DNA from: Lysobacter avium
GTDB taxonomy: Bacteria; Pseudomonadota; Gammaproteobacteria; Xanthomonadales; Xanthomonadaceae
Assembly (NCBI RefSeq): GCF_015209745.1
Contig: NZ_CP063657.1
Span: 2,294,001-2,358,000, forward strand
Reading direction: 5' to 3'
Length of the DNA: 64,000 nt
Below, piece after piece: positions 30,578 to 40,464 of this stretch. Each line of letters opens with the position of its first letter. The first letter of the stretch is position 1. A model generated the notes under the pieces. The model was not told the DNA's origin and searched no databases. It worked only from the letters and a program-made list of their open reading frames with translations. A program made the position numbers and the translations under genes.

Positions 30578-32350
30578 CTACTTTTTCGGGCGCACCGCAA
30601 TGTGGATCTCGGCCAGTTGCTCATCGGCGATCGGCGATGGCGCGCCGGTCATCATGCATTGCGCACCGGTGGTCTTGGGGAAGGCGATGACGTCGCGGAT
30701 CGACTCGGTGCCGGCCATCAGCGCGGCGATGCGGTCGATGCCGAAGGCGATGCCGCCGTGCGGGGGCGCGCCGTACTTGAGCGCGTCCAGCAGGAAGCCG
30801 AACTTCGCCTGCTGCTCGTCGGCGTCGATGCCCAGCAGTTCGAACACCGCCGCCTGCATCGCCGGGCGATGGATACGGATCGAGCCGCCGCCGATCTCGT
30901 TGCCGTTGAGGACCATGTCGTAGCCGCGCGAGACCGCCGTGTGTGCATTGGCCCGCAGCGAATCGACATCGTCCACAGCTGGCGCGGTGAACGGGTGATG
31001 CAGGGCGACGTGGCGCTGGGCCTCCTCGTCCCACTCGAACATCGGGAAGTCGGTGACCCACAGCGGCGCCCAGCCCTCGCGGACCAGCCCCAGGTCCTTG
31101 CCGACCTTCAGCCGCACCGCGCCCATGAAGTCCGTGGCGGTGTTCCACGCGGCTGCGCCGAACAGCAGCAGATCGCCGGCGCTGGCGGCCGTGGCCTGCA
31201 CGATCGCCGTCAGCGTCGCATCGTCGAGGAACTTGGCGATCGGCGAATTGACGCCCTCGCGGCCCATCGCCGGGTCGGTGACCTTCATCCACGCCAGGCC
31301 CTTGGCGCCGTACTTGGCAGCGTGAGCGCCGACCTCGTCGATCTGCTTGCGCGACAGGGTTGCGCCGCCGGGCACGCAAAGGGCGACCACCCTGCCCTTC
31401 GCATCGTTGGCCCAGTCGGTGAAGACCTTGAACTCGCAGTCCTTGACCAGTTCGGCGATATCGGTGAACTCCATCGCGATGCGCAGGTCCGGCTTGTCGG
31501 AACCGAAGCGACGCATCGCCTCCGCCCAGGTCATGCGCGGGAAGGGCTGCCCCAGCTCGACGTCCATCACCTCGCGGAAGGCATCGCGGATCATCGCCTC
31601 GGCGGTGTCCTGGACGTCGGACTCCTGCACCCAGGCGAATTCCATGTCGAGCTGGGTGAACTCGAGCTGGCGGTCGGCGCGCAGGGCCTCGTCGCGGAAG
31701 CAGCGGGCGATCTGGTAGTAGCGGTCGAAGCCGGCCACCATCAGGATCTGCTTGAACAGCTGGGGCGATTGCGGCAGGGCGTAGAACTCGCCGGGATGCA
31801 TCCGCGCCGGCACCAGGAAGTCGCGCGCGCCTTCCGGGGTCGCCTTGGTCAGGATCGGGGTTTCGATGTCCTGGAAATCCCGCTCGTCCAGCCAGCGGCG
31901 CAGCGCGCGCACCAGCCGGGTGCGGGTGCGCATCTTGCGCTGCATCTCCGGGCTGCGCAGATCCAGGTAGCGGTACTTGAGGCGGATGTCCTCGCCCGGG
32001 TTTTCATGGGCGTGGAACGGCAGCGGCTCGGCCTTGTTCAACACCTCGATGGCCGTTGCCACCATCTCGACCTGGCCGGTCGGGATCTTGTTGTTGACCG
32101 ATTCGCGCCGGCGCACCTGGCCGGTCACGCGCAGACAATCCTCGTAGCCCACATGCGCGGCGGTGGCGATGACGCGGTCGTTGCCTTCCACGTCCGCCGG
32201 CTCGGCCACCACCTGGACGATGCCCTCGTGGTCGCGCAGATCGATGAAACACAGGCCGCCCAGGTCGCGGGCGACGTCGGCCCAGCCGCACAGGGTCACG
32301 GTCTGGCCGATCAGGCTTTCATCGATCAGGCCGCAGAAATGGGTACGCAT
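30578..32350 (-). CDS. aspS: Aspartyl-tRNA synthetase AspS
   Basis: AspRS charges tRNA-Asp with aspartate. The 590-residue product has the N-terminal OB-fold anticodon-binding domain ([26 protein letters not shown]), the class II motif 2 ([21 protein letters not shown]), the bacterial-type GAD insertion (about 290-400) and motif 3 near the C-terminus ([13 protein letters not shown]). Length is normal for bacteria. It follows the fmdB-like gene by 84 bases. Confidence 0.98.
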   Translation of the reverse strand: MRTHFCGLIDESLIGQTVTLCGWADVARDLGGLCFIDLRDHEGIVQVVAEPADVEGNDRVIATAAHVGYEDCLRVTGQVRRRESVNNKIPTGQVEMVATAIEVLNKAEPLPFHAHENPGEDIRLKYRYLDLRSPEMQRKMRTRTRLVRALRRWLDERDFQDIETPILTKATPEGARDFLVPARMHPGEFYALPQSPQLFKQILMVAGFDRYYQIARCFRDEALRADRQLEFTQLDMEFAWVQESDVQDTAEAMIRDAFREVMDVELGQPFPRMTWAEAMRRFGSDKPDLRIAMEFTDIAELVKDCEFKVFTDWANDAKGRVVALCVPGGATLSRKQIDEVGAHAAKYGAKGLAWMKVTDPAMGREGVNSPIAKFLDDATLTAIVQATAASAGDLLLFGAAAWNTATDFMGAVRLKVGKDLGLVREGWAPLWVTDFPMFEWDEEAQRHVALHHPFTAPAVDDVDSLRANAHTAVSRGYDMVLNGNEIGGGSIRIHRPAMQAAVFELLGIDADEQQAKFGFLLDALKYGAPPHGGIAFGIDRIAALMAGTESIRDVIAFPKTTGAQCMMTGAPSPIADEQLAEIHIAVRPKK

Positions 32351-32434
32351 GGTGGCTCCGGAAACGGGACGCGCCGGGCAGTCCCGGCTGGACCGGCTAG
32401 TTTAACGGGCTGGCTGCCCGTTCCGGGAACCCGT

Positions 32435-32782
32435 TCAGGCGCCGGCGGCTGGCGCCGGCTTGGCTGTGGCCGGCGCACCCGCGGTCGCTTTGGCTTCCGC
32501 CGGCTTCGCCTCGGGCTTCGCTTCGGGCTTGGCCTCGCCGCTCTTCGCTGTCGCATTCGGCGCTGCACCGTCGCCGGCCAGGTTGCGCTTCGTGTCGCCG
32601 TCCTTCTTGAAGTCGGTCTCGTACCAGCCGGTGCCCGACAGGCGGAACTGCGGCGCGGTCAGCTGGCGCTTGAGTTCGGGCTTGCCGCACACCGGGCAAT
32701 CGATGGGATCGGCATCGGACAGTTTCTGCAGGCGATCAAAATCGTGACCGCAGGCGGCGCATTCAAAAGCATAGATCGGCAT
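32435..32782 (-). CDS. FmdB-type zinc-ribbon protein
   Basis: The 115-residue product starts MPIYAFECAACGHDF and carries two CxxC pairs (Cys8/Cys11 and CPVCGKPEL), the zinc ribbon of the FmdB/regulatory protein family. The C-terminal 50 residues are a low-complexity tail of repeated AKPEAKP and AKATAG units. FmdB proteins are uncharacterised in this group; the first was named for a regulator of formamidase genes. It sits immediately upstream of aspS, a conserved neighbourhood in many proteobacteria. Confidence 0.88.
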   Translation of the reverse strand: MPIYAFECAACGHDFDRLQKLSDADPIDCPVCGKPELKRQLTAPQFRLSGTGWYETDFKKDGDTKRNLAGDGAAPNATAKSGEAKPEAKPEAKPAEAKATAGAPATAKPAPAAGA

Positions 32783-32952
32783 GGGAACAGAACCCTTGAG
32801 TGAGCAAACGCGTCGGATCGACAGTCGGTGAGCTGCGCCGGCCGGGAACCCCGTTTATCGCGGTATTTGCGGCGCGGTGCGCGAGGTAGCTGGAATGGGG
32901 ACGAAAGCCGCCCGTTCAAGTCGCGCCTGGAAGTGCCCATGCGTCCGGGCAC

Positions 32953-34044
32953 TTATATAGTTGTGTTTGGCCCGTGCGACACCGCAGGCGCCTCGCCCGC
33001 GTCGCCCGCAGTGCCCATCCGGTCCTCCGGATGCGGCGGCAGCGGAGCGTCGAACAGGTCGACATCGAACGGGGAGCGGAACACCAGCGACGGCAGCAGC
33101 GTGTTTAGCGTGGTGTAAAGGATAAGCGCGCCAAACAAGGTGGCGGACAGATCGAACTCCTTGTGCAGGATATTGGCCAGCACCAGCGTGAAAACCAGCG
33201 TCGGGGCCAGCGCGACGGAGACCTTCAGGCTGCTCTTGTGTCCCTCGCCAAACATCACCCGGCGCTGCAGCCAGACCAGGCCGATCCGCAGCGGCACGAT
33301 CACCAGTGTCAGCACGACACCCAGGCCGGCGGCCTCCCAGGTCAGCGCATCGCGGGAGATCTCGGTGCCGGCGTGGAAGAAGTAGAAGGGCACGAAGAAG
33401 GTCGCAAACAGGCGCAGGGCGTGGATGTTTTCGTCCGAGGCCAGCAGCGGCATGCGAAAGCGCAGCAGGCGCGCGACCAGGCCGGCGATGAATGCGCCCA
33501 CCAGGTAATACACGCCAAGGCTGTAGGTGATGTACGCCGCCACCATGCCGACCATCACCAGCAGGGAAAATTCCGAGCCCGGCGCGTGCGGCATCACCCA
33601 GCGGCCGAGCGCGATGAACACCAGCGGCAGGCCGACCATCATCAGCACCATCGCCCCGGAGGAAATCGCCAGCTGGGTGGGGTCGCCCGCCTGTAGGACC
33701 ACGAACAAGGCCGTCAGCGCCAGCAGTTCACCGGCAATCGCCTTGCTGGTCACCCAGAACCGCTCATCCGCGTTCAGCCCCAGGCGCTCCAGCGTGTCGA
33801 CGATGAAGCCGGTGGACGGCGTCAGCAGCGCCAGTGAGACCAGCGCCGCGGCCTGCCATCCCAGCTCGGCGTACTTCCACCCCAGCCAAGCGACGCCGAC
33901 AAGGCAGGCGATCTGGGTGGTGAGGTAGACCAGCAGCCGGCCGACCTCCTTGCGCAGCGCCGTGACCTCGACCTCGAGCCCCGCGAACAGGAACAACGAG
34001 GAGATGCCCAGGGTGGAGAGCAGCACGATTACCGAGTCGTTCAT
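32953..34044 (-). CDS. Kef-type cation:proton antiporter (CPA2), lacking its first membrane segment
   Basis: The 363-residue frame from ATG 34044 (MNDSVIVLLSTLGISSLFLFAG) has about ten membrane helices and the Na+/H+ exchanger-domain features of CPA2 family proteins (LVSLALLTPSTGF, FFVPFYFFHAGTEI). Family members normally have one more helix before this point, and that helix is encoded by a separate 46-codon frame just upstream that ends at the overlapping stop ATGA. A frameshift or deliberate split is discussed in the findings. A further frame to 34899 adds no membrane segment and is not the start. Confidence 0.8.
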   Translation of the reverse strand: MNDSVIVLLSTLGISSLFLFAGLEVEVTALRKEVGRLLVYLTTQIACLVGVAWLGWKYAELGWQAAALVSLALLTPSTGFIVDTLERLGLNADERFWVTSKAIAGELLALTALFVVLQAGDPTQLAISSGAMVLMMVGLPLVFIALGRWVMPHAPGSEFSLLVMVGMVAAYITYSLGVYYLVGAFIAGLVARLLRFRMPLLASDENIHALRLFATFFVPFYFFHAGTEISRDALTWEAAGLGVVLTLVIVPLRIGLVWLQRRVMFGEGHKSSLKVSVALAPTLVFTLVLANILHKEFDLSATLFGALILYTTLNTLLPSLVFRSPFDVDLFDAPLPPHPEDRMGTAGDAGEAPAVSHGPNTTI

Positions 34045-34181
34045 GCGCTCCCCCACAACAACACCGCTCCCAGGCCCAGCAACAGGCAGGTGATCGGAGC
34101 CGGCAACTGGAAGCGTTGCAGCGCGCGGGGGATGACCAGCAGGCCGAATATCAGCAGCAGGTAGATCAGTTCGTTGTTCAT
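34041..34181 (-). CDS. First membrane segment of the antiporter in a separate frame
   Basis: This short frame (46 residues) encodes MNNELIYLLLIFGLLVIP followed by RALQRFQLPAPITCLLLGLGAV, which reads as the usual N-terminal helix and loop of Kef-type antiporters. It ends LLWGSA, where the TGA overlaps the ATG of the next frame. Adding one G to the run of five at about 34050-34054 would give LLWGERMNDSV and join both frames. The ATG has no strong ribosome-binding site. Either a split gene with coupled translation or a frameshift. Confidence 0.65.
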   Translation of the reverse strand: MNNELIYLLLIFGLLVIPRALQRFQLPAPITCLLLGLGAVLLWGSA

Positions 34182-34329
34182 GGCAGCAGCCGTGGGCGCA
34201 CGCGACGTCGGCGTGCATAGTCGGCGCCCCGGGGGCCACTGACAACCCCGACCGGTCTTGGGGAGTCAAACCTGCTGAAGAGATCCGGGTTGTGTACGCT
34301 TGCCTGACACCACGTCGGAAAACCCGAAG

Positions 34330-35043
34330 ATGTCCAATATCACCGTCCGCCCCGCGCTCCCGATCATCGCCGCCGCCCTGTTGATGGTCGGCCTGGCTGG
34401 CGCCGGCTGGTTCGCCGCCAAGGGCATGGAACGTCTCAAGACCGCCGACCGCTACGTGGTGGTCAAGGGCTCGGCCGAGAAGATCGTGGATGCCGACCTG
34501 GTGGTGTGGCCGCTGCCTCATACCGTCGGAGGCAATGACCTTGGCGAGGTCCAGCGCCACCTGGACGCGAACACCGCGATCATCCGCGGGTTCTTCGAGG
34601 CCGCCGGTTTCAAGCCCGATGAGATCGTGGTGTCGCCGCCGCGGCTGGAAGACCGCTGGGCGTGGGCCTACGGCGACAGCCGGCCGCCGGAGCGCTACCG
34701 GTACGCGACCACGGTCAGCCTGCGCACGACCAACGTCGCGGGCGCGCTGGAAGCCGTCCGGCGCACCGGCGAGCTGGTGACCCAGGGCGTGATGATCGGC
34801 GAGGACAGCTCGCCGGAGTTCGACTACACCAAGCTCAACGACATCAAACCGGCACTGATCGCCGAGGCAACAGCGGCCGCGCGCGACTCCGCGGTCCAAT
34901 TCGCCAAGGACTCCGACTCACGCCTGGACGGGATCCGCAGTGCCAACCAGGGCGTGGTCAGCATCAGCGACCGTGACCAGAGCAGTCCGCAGATCAAGCG
35001 GGTGCGCGTGGTGACGACGGTGGAATACTTCCTGCGCGATTGA
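34330..35043 (+). CDS. SIMPL domain (DUF541) membrane-anchored protein
   Basis: The ATG at 34330 (MSNITVRPALP) gives 237 residues. A single N-terminal membrane helix (about 10-30) is followed by a SIMPL domain: YVVVKGSAEKIVDADLVVWPL, DEIVVSPPRLEDR, and the closing RVRVVTTVEYFL. Proteins of this family lie in the periplasm or are anchored to the inner membrane; their function is not settled. It diverges from the antiporter gene and is followed by dsbC in the same direction. Confidence 0.85.
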   Translation: MSNITVRPALPIIAAALLMVGLAGAGWFAAKGMERLKTADRYVVVKGSAEKIVDADLVVWPLPHTVGGNDLGEVQRHLDANTAIIRGFFEAAGFKPDEIVVSPPRLEDRWAWAYGDSRPPERYRYATTVSLRTTNVAGALEAVRRTGELVTQGVMIGEDSSPEFDYTKLNDIKPALIAEATAAARDSAVQFAKDSDSRLDGIRSANQGVVSISDRDQSSPQIKRVRVVTTVEYFLRD

Positions 35044-35146
35044 AGCCGGCACGCGAGCAACGGTCGCCGTGCAGGCGCCGCGTGCAACAATCCGTTCCCC
35101 TTATTTTTGCGTCGCGCATGGCGCGTCCGCACCGTCAGGAACCTCC

Positions 35147-35962
35147 ATGAAGCGACTCCTACTTGCCGCGGCGTTCGGCATGCTCAGCATCTCCGCGTGC
35201 GCCAAGGCCCCCGCCACCGCCGACGATGTCGAGGCGGCACAGGCCGCTGCAGCGAACGCCCCCGAGTCCACGAAGCCGGCGCCCGGCTCCCCCGAGGAGC
35301 GCGCGGTCGCCGCCATCGCCGCGCTCAACCCCGAGGTCAAGGTCGAGTACGTCGGCAAGGCCCCCATGCCCGGCTTCCGCGAGGCGGTCGTCGGCGGGCA
35401 GGTCATCTACGTCAGCGACGACGGGAATTACCTGTTGTTCACCGGCGCCGGCGGCGCGCTGCTCGACACCCGGACCCAGAAGAACCTCAGCGAAGCCACC
35501 CTGGGTGGCATGCGCAACAAGCTGTTGAAGACGATTCCGGCGAGCGAGCGGATCGTGTTCGCTCCGCCCAACCCCAAACACACCGTCACCGTGTTCACCG
35601 ACGTGGAATGCGGCTACTGCCGCAAGATGCACGAGGAGATCAAGCAGTACAACGCCGAGGGCATTGCGGTGGAATATCTGGCGTTCCCGCGGATGGGGAT
35701 CGGCAGCGAAGGCTATAACGACATGGTCTCGGTCTGGTGCTCGCCCGACCGCAAGAGCGCGCTGACCAGGGCCAAGTCGAGCGGTGAGGTGGAGAGCCGC
35801 AACTGCCGGAACACCGTGGCCGACCAGTACAAGGTGGGCCAAAGCGTCGGGCTGACCGGCACGCCGATGATCATCGCCCGCGACGGCAGCCAGCTCGGCG
35901 GCTATCTGCCTGCCAAGGCGCTGCGAGCCGCACTGGACAAGCTGGAAGCCAGCGACGGTTGA
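35147..35962 (+). CDS. dsbC: Thiol:disulfide isomerase DsbC, predicted lipoprotein
   Basis: DsbC reshuffles wrong disulfides in periplasmic proteins. The ATG at 35147 (MKRLLLAAAF) gives 271 residues. Its signal ends in a lipobox-like ISAC (Cys18) followed by AK, which would send it to the outer membrane if processed. A small N-terminal dimerisation region precedes the thioredoxin fold, whose active site is DVECGYCRKMH (CGYC, as in E. coli DsbC), with the cis-Pro loop TGTPMII. A second Cys pair (WCSP, NCRN) is also present, as in DsbC. Confidence 0.92.
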   Translation: MKRLLLAAAFGMLSISACAKAPATADDVEAAQAAAANAPESTKPAPGSPEERAVAAIAALNPEVKVEYVGKAPMPGFREAVVGGQVIYVSDDGNYLLFTGAGGALLDTRTQKNLSEATLGGMRNKLLKTIPASERIVFAPPNPKHTVTVFTDVECGYCRKMHEEIKQYNAEGIAVEYLAFPRMGIGSEGYNDMVSVWCSPDRKSALTRAKSSGEVESRNCRNTVADQYKVGQSVGLTGTPMIIARDGSQLGGYLPAKALRAALDKLEASDG

Positions 35963-36100
35963 CCACCCACTGATGACCGTGGCGGCGCCGCCTGCGGGCG
36001 GCGTCATTGCATCTGGCCCGCGACCATTGGCCGAACGTACGCTTCGGCCCGCAGCGGGCGTCGCGCTAGACTGGCGTCATCCCGAACAAGGAGTTTCGTC

Positions 36101-36847
36101 ATGGCCCAGGCCAGTGCCGTGTCACCGCCGGTCGGCGGAGCAAAAAGCAAGATCTACCCCGATGCAAACACCGCCCTGCAGGGTGTCGTGGCCGATGGCC
36201 AGACCTTGGCGGTTGGCGGATTTGGGCTGTGTGGCATCCCAGAGGCACTGATCGAGGCCCTGCGCGACTCCGGCGTGACCGGGCTGACCGCGATCTCCAA
36301 CAACGCCGGCGTGGATGGCTTCGGCCTGGGCCTGCTGCTGGAGACGCGCCAGATCCGCAAGATGGTGTCGTCCTACGTCGGCGAGAACAAGGAATTCGAA
36401 CGCCAGTTCCTGGCCGGCGAGCTCGACCTGGAATTCACCCCGCAGGGCACCCTGGCCGAGCGCCTGCGCGCCGGCGGCGCGGGTATCCCGGCCTTCTTCA
36501 CCGCCACCGGCTACGGCACCGTGGTCGCCGAGGGCAAGGAGACCCGCGAGTTCAACGGCAAGCATTACGTCATGGAGACCGCGCTGGTCGCCGATGTGGC
36601 GCTGGTCAAGGCATGGAAGGCGGACAAGGCGGGCAACCTGCTGTTCCGCAAGACCGCGCGCAACTTCAACCCGGCCTGCGCCATGGCGGGCAAGGTCTGC
36701 ATAGTGGAAGTGGAAGACATCGTCGAGGTCGGCCAGATCGACCCCGACCAGGTGCACCTGCCGGGCATCTACGTGGACCGGATCGTGCACAACCCGAACC
36801 CGGAGAAGCGCATCGAGCAGCGCACCGTGCGCGAAGGAGGCAAGTAA
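36101..36847 (+). CDS. scoA: 3-oxoacid CoA-transferase subunit A
   Basis: Subunit A of succinyl-CoA:3-ketoacid CoA-transferase, which moves CoA from succinyl-CoA to acetoacetate for ketone-body or polyhydroxybutyrate breakdown. The 248-residue product has the CoA-transferase I signature [14 protein letters not shown] near residue 38 and the nucleotide-binding region [13 protein letters not shown]. The first 15 residues are a flexible extension. It overlaps scoB by one base (TAATG), so the two are translated together. Confidence 0.94.
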   Translation: MAQASAVSPPVGGAKSKIYPDANTALQGVVADGQTLAVGGFGLCGIPEALIEALRDSGVTGLTAISNNAGVDGFGLGLLLETRQIRKMVSSYVGENKEFERQFLAGELDLEFTPQGTLAERLRAGGAGIPAFFTATGYGTVVAEGKETREFNGKHYVMETALVADVALVKAWKADKAGNLLFRKTARNFNPACAMAGKVCIVEVEDIVEVGQIDPDQVHLPGIYVDRIVHNPNPEKRIEQRTVREGGK

Positions 36848-37479
36848 TGGGCTGGTCACGCGAGCAGATGGCGCAGCGCGCCGCGCAGGAACTCACCGAC
36901 GGCGCCTACGTCAACCTGGGCATCGGCCTGCCGACCATGGTCGCCAACTACATCCCCGACGGCATGGACGTGTGGCTGCAGTCGGAGAACGGCCTGCTCG
37001 GCATCGGACCGTTCCCGACCGAGAACGAACTGGACGCCGACCTGATCAACGCCGGCAAGCAGACCGTCACCGCGCGCCCGGGCGCGAGCTATTTCGGCAG
37101 CCACGACTCGTTCGCGATGATCCGCGGCGGCCACATCAACCTGGCGATCCTGGGCGCGATGGAGGTCACCGACAAGGGCGACCTGGCCAACTGGATGGTG
37201 CCGGGCAAGATGGTCAAGGGCATGGGCGGCGCGATGGACCTGGTCGCCGGCGTGCAGCGCGTGGTCGTGCTGATGGAGCACACCACAAAGAAAGGCGAGC
37301 CGAAGATCCTGCCCGAATGCACGTTGCCGTTGACCGGCCTGGGTGTCGTCAACCGCATCATCACCGACCTGGCAGTCATGGACATCACCGACGATGGACT
37401 GAAGCTGGTCGAGCTGGCGCCGGGCGTGAGCGAGGACGAACTGCGCAGCAAGACCGGGGTTGAGTTCACCCAGGCTTGA
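36847..37479 (+). CDS. scoB: 3-oxoacid CoA-transferase subunit B
   Basis: Subunit B carries the catalytic glutamate, visible in [10 protein letters not shown] at about residue 47. The 210-residue product also has the [13 protein letters not shown] turn and the [12 protein letters not shown] segment of the family. The start at 36847 overlaps the scoA stop; a longer frame from 36229 retraces scoA. The transcript probably ends at the hairpin just downstream. Confidence 0.95.
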   Translation: MGWSREQMAQRAAQELTDGAYVNLGIGLPTMVANYIPDGMDVWLQSENGLLGIGPFPTENELDADLINAGKQTVTARPGASYFGSHDSFAMIRGGHINLAILGAMEVTDKGDLANWMVPGKMVKGMGGAMDLVAGVQRVVVLMEHTTKKGEPKILPECTLPLTGLGVVNRIITDLAVMDITDDGLKLVELAPGVSEDELRSKTGVEFTQA

Positions 37480-37500
37480 GCGGTGCCTGATCTGAATGAC

Positions 37501-37530
37501 GAGGCCGCCTGAGGGCGGCTTCGTTGTTTT
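37501..37530 (+). terminator. Rho-independent terminator after scoAB
   Basis: GAGGCCGCC and GGCGGCTTC pair as a 9-base stem (one G-U pair) around a short TGAG loop and are followed by a T-rich run (TTCGTTGTTTT). It stands 22 bases after the scoB stop and before cysD. Confidence 0.8.
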
Positions 37531-37615
37531 GGCGTACTTGCCGGGAAGGGGCGCACGGCCTATGCAGTAGCATCAAGCGTTGTCCCGCCCTGCCCGGGCC
37601 CAACCCACACCGCAC

Positions 37616-38527
37616 ATGCCCGAGTCGACCACCCTCACCCACCTTGACCGCCTGGAAGCGGAGAGCATCCATATCCTCCGGGAGGTCGCGGCGGAGTTCT
37701 CCAAGCCGGTGATGTTGTACTCCGTCGGCAAGGACAGCTCGGTATTACTGCACCTGTTGTTGAAGGCCTTTCATCCCGCCCGGCCGCCGATCCCGTTGCT
37801 GCATGTGGACACCGGTTGGAAGTTCGCGGAAATGATTGCCTTCCGCGATCGTCGTGCCCGCGAGACCGGCGTCGAGCTGCACACGCATATCAATCCCGAG
37901 GGTCTGGCTGACAGGGTTGGACCGCCGACCCACGGCGCGACTGTCCACACCGACGTGATGAAGACCCAAGCCTTGAGACAGGCGCTTGATGCTGGTGGCT
38001 TTGATGCCGCGATCGGTGGGGCCCGGCGCGACGAGGAAAAATCCCGCGCCAAGGAACGCATCTTCTCGTTCCGCAACAACAACCACCGCTGGGACCCGAA
38101 AAACCAGCGCCCCGAACTGTGGAATATCTACAACACCCGCATCCACAAGGGCGAATCGGTGCGGGTATTTCCGATCTCCAACTGGACCGAGCTGGATGTC
38201 TGGCTGTACATCCTGCGCGAGAGCATCCCAGTCCCGTCGCTGTATCTCGCTGCGCCGCGCCCCGTGGTGGAACGCGACGGCGCTCTGATCATGGTCGATG
38301 ACGATCGCCTGCCACTGCGCCTCGACGAAACGCCGGTGATGAAAATGGTGCGTTTCCGGACGTTGGGCTGCTACCCGCTGACCGGTGCCATTGAGTCCAA
38401 TGCCGACACGCTGGAAAAGGTGATCGCCGAGATGCTGGTGACCACGACGTCGGAACGCCAGGGACGGGTGATCGATCACGATCCTGCGGCATCGATGGAG
38501 AAGAAGAAACTGGAAGGCTATTTCTGA
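37616..38527 (+). CDS. cysD: Sulfate adenylyltransferase subunit 2, CysD
   Basis: CysD makes adenosine 5'-phosphosulfate from ATP and sulfate, driven by GTP hydrolysis in CysN. The ATG at 37616 ([14 protein letters not shown]) gives 303 residues, the normal length. The PP-loop [12 protein letters not shown] lies near residue 43, and [20 protein letters not shown] and the C-terminal SATERQGR-like [14 protein letters not shown] segment are family hallmarks. It overlaps cysNC by one base (TGATG). No cysH, cysI or cysJ is in the window, so assimilation is encoded elsewhere. Confidence 0.96.
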   Translation: MPESTTLTHLDRLEAESIHILREVAAEFSKPVMLYSVGKDSSVLLHLLLKAFHPARPPIPLLHVDTGWKFAEMIAFRDRRARETGVELHTHINPEGLADRVGPPTHGATVHTDVMKTQALRQALDAGGFDAAIGGARRDEEKSRAKERIFSFRNNNHRWDPKNQRPELWNIYNTRIHKGESVRVFPISNWTELDVWLYILRESIPVPSLYLAAPRPVVERDGALIMVDDDRLPLRLDETPVMKMVRFRTLGCYPLTGAIESNADTLEKVIAEMLVTTTSERQGRVIDHDPAASMEKKKLEGYF

Positions 38528-40464
38528 TGGGCGCCACAAGTGACGGCAGCGCCGTAAAAATCACTCGCAAGGCTGTCCACGCAAACGATGCTGGCGATTC
38601 GTCCGGCGCGATAACCGAATACCTGCAACGTCACGAAGCCAAGGGCTTGTTGCGCTTCATTACCTGCGGCAGCGTGGATGATGGCAAAAGCACCCTGATC
38701 GGCCGGCTGCTGTACGACGCACGGGTGCTGTTGGACGACCAGGCCGCAGCGCTGGTCGCCGACGTCGCCCACACCGGCGCCAACGGTAATGGGATCGACT
38801 TCGCATCGCTGGTAGATGGACTCAGCGCCGAGCGCGAGCAGGGCATCACAATCGACGTCGCGTACCGCTACTTCGATACCGACAGGCGCAAGTTCATCGT
38901 CGCCGACTGCCCGGGACACGAGCAATACACCCGCAACATGGCGACCGGCGCATCCACGGCGGATCTGGCCATCGTGCTCGTGGATGCCCGCAAAGGGTTG
39001 CTCACACAGACACGGCGCCACAGCTACATCCTGTCCCTGCTGGGTATCCGGGACGTGGTGTTGGCCGTCAACAAGATGGATCTCGTCGACTATCGCCGGA
39101 ACGTATTCGAGGCGATCGCAGACGACTACCGTCAACTGGCCGCACAGCTCGGCATTGATAAGGTCACCTGCATCGCACTCTCGGCGCTGAAGGGCGATAA
39201 CGTGCTGGAACGCTCCCCGCATATGCCGTGGTACCAGGGACCGCCTTTGCTGGGTCACCTGGAAAGCGTCTTGATAGATCCAGCCACAACGACAGGTGGA
39301 TTCCGTCTGCCAGTGCAATGGGTGTGTCGATCGGACCAGGATTTCCGTGGGTTTGCCGGCACGCTGTTGGCGGGATCCGTGGCAGTCGGCGATGCAATCA
39401 CCGTGTCGCCTTCGGGCAGCGCCTCGACCGTGACCCGCATATACAGCGGAGATAGCGTGGTAACCCGGGCCGGTCCAAGCCAGGCCGTCGTGGTTGGCCT
39501 GGCCGACGAGATCGACATCGGCCGCGGCGATATCATCTGCGCGGCCGATGCTCCGCTGGAAGTGGCCGACCAGTTTGCCGCCAACCTGCTGTGGTTTGAC
39601 GCGCAGCCGCTGCTTCCCGGCCGCCCCTACTGGCTCAAGATCGGCGCCCGCACGGTCGGCGCAACCGTCACCGAGTTGAAGTACCAGATCGACGTCAACA
39701 CCCAGACCCACCTGGCTGCCAAGTCGCTCGAATGCAACCAGGTCGGGTACTGCAACCTGTATCTCAGTGGGCCGATCGGCTTCGAATCCTATTCTGACAG
39801 CCGCGCACTGGGCGGTTTCATTCTGATCGACCGCCAGAGCAACGCGACGGTGGCCGCGGGCACCCTGGACTTCGCGCTGCGCCGTGCCGGCAACATCCGC
39901 TGGCAGCACGTCGACGTGGACAAGACCGCACGTGCGCTGATCAAGCACCAGCGGCCGCGATGCCTCTGGTTCACCGGGCTGTCGGGTGCCGGGAAATCCA
40001 CCATCGCCAATCTGGTAGAAAAGCAGCTTCTGGCGATGGGCCGGCATACCTACCTACTGGATGGCGACAACATCCGCCACGGCCTCAACAACGATCTTGG
40101 CTTCACCGACGAGGACCGCGTAGAAAACATCCGTCGCGTGGCGGAAGTGGCGCGCTTGATGGTGGATGCGGGACTGGTGGTGCTGGTGAGCTTCATATCG
40201 CCGTTCCGCGCGGAGCGGAAGATGGCACGGCGCATGTTCAGTGATGGCGAGTTTCTCGAGGTTTTCGTTGACACGCCCCTTGCGGCAGCCGAGAAACTGG
40301 ATCCCAAAGGCCTCTATGCGAAGGCCCGCGCCGGCGAGCTGCGCAACTTCACCGGCATCGATTCGCCGTACGAGGTACCGGAGAACCCGGACATCGTGCT
40401 TGACACGCAGAAGCACGACGCTGAAACCCTTGCCGGGATGCTGGTGCGGGCGTTGGAGGATTGA
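38527..40464 (+). CDS. cysN: Fused sulfate adenylyltransferase subunit 1/adenylylsulfate kinase CysNC
   Basis: The 645-residue product joins two enzymes. The N-terminal CysN GTPase has [17 protein letters not shown] at about residue 47, [13 protein letters not shown] and NKMDLVDY. The C-terminal APS kinase has the P-loop [13 protein letters not shown] at about residue 480 and [15 protein letters not shown]. The fusion makes PAPS in two steps and resembles NodQ and RaxQ. The 3' end is overlapped by the stop-proximal part of the convergent lipoprotein gene. Confidence 0.96.
   Translation: MGATSDGSAVKITRKAVHANDAGDSSGAITEYLQRHEAKGLLRFITCGSVDDGKSTLIGRLLYDARVLLDDQAAALVADVAHTGANGNGIDFASLVDGLSAEREQGITIDVAYRYFDTDRRKFIVADCPGHEQYTRNMATGASTADLAIVLVDARKGLLTQTRRHSYILSLLGIRDVVLAVNKMDLVDYRRNVFEAIADDYRQLAAQLGIDKVTCIALSALKGDNVLERSPHMPWYQGPPLLGHLESVLIDPATTTGGFRLPVQWVCRSDQDFRGFAGTLLAGSVAVGDAITVSPSGSASTVTRIYSGDSVVTRAGPSQAVVVGLADEIDIGRGDIICAADAPLEVADQFAANLLWFDAQPLLPGRPYWLKIGARTVGATVTELKYQIDVNTQTHLAAKSLECNQVGYCNLYLSGPIGFESYSDSRALGGFILIDRQSNATVAAGTLDFALRRAGNIRWQHVDVDKTARALIKHQRPRCLWFTGLSGAGKSTIANLVEKQLLAMGRHTYLLDGDNIRHGLNNDLGFTDEDRVENIRRVAEVARLMVDAGLVVLVSFISPFRAERKMARRMFSDGEFLEVFVDTPLAAAEKLDPKGLYAKARAGELRNFTGIDSPYEVPENPDIVLDTQKHDAETLAGMLVRALED

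Noticed and set aside
30602..32803. 733-codon open frame on the plus strand
   Set aside because: Mirror of aspS and fmdB; no recognisable protein features and no ribosome-binding site.
34045..34899. Extended N-terminus of the antiporter to 34899
   Set aside because: The added part lies opposite the SIMPL gene and has no membrane helix; the true first helix is in the 34041-34181 frame.
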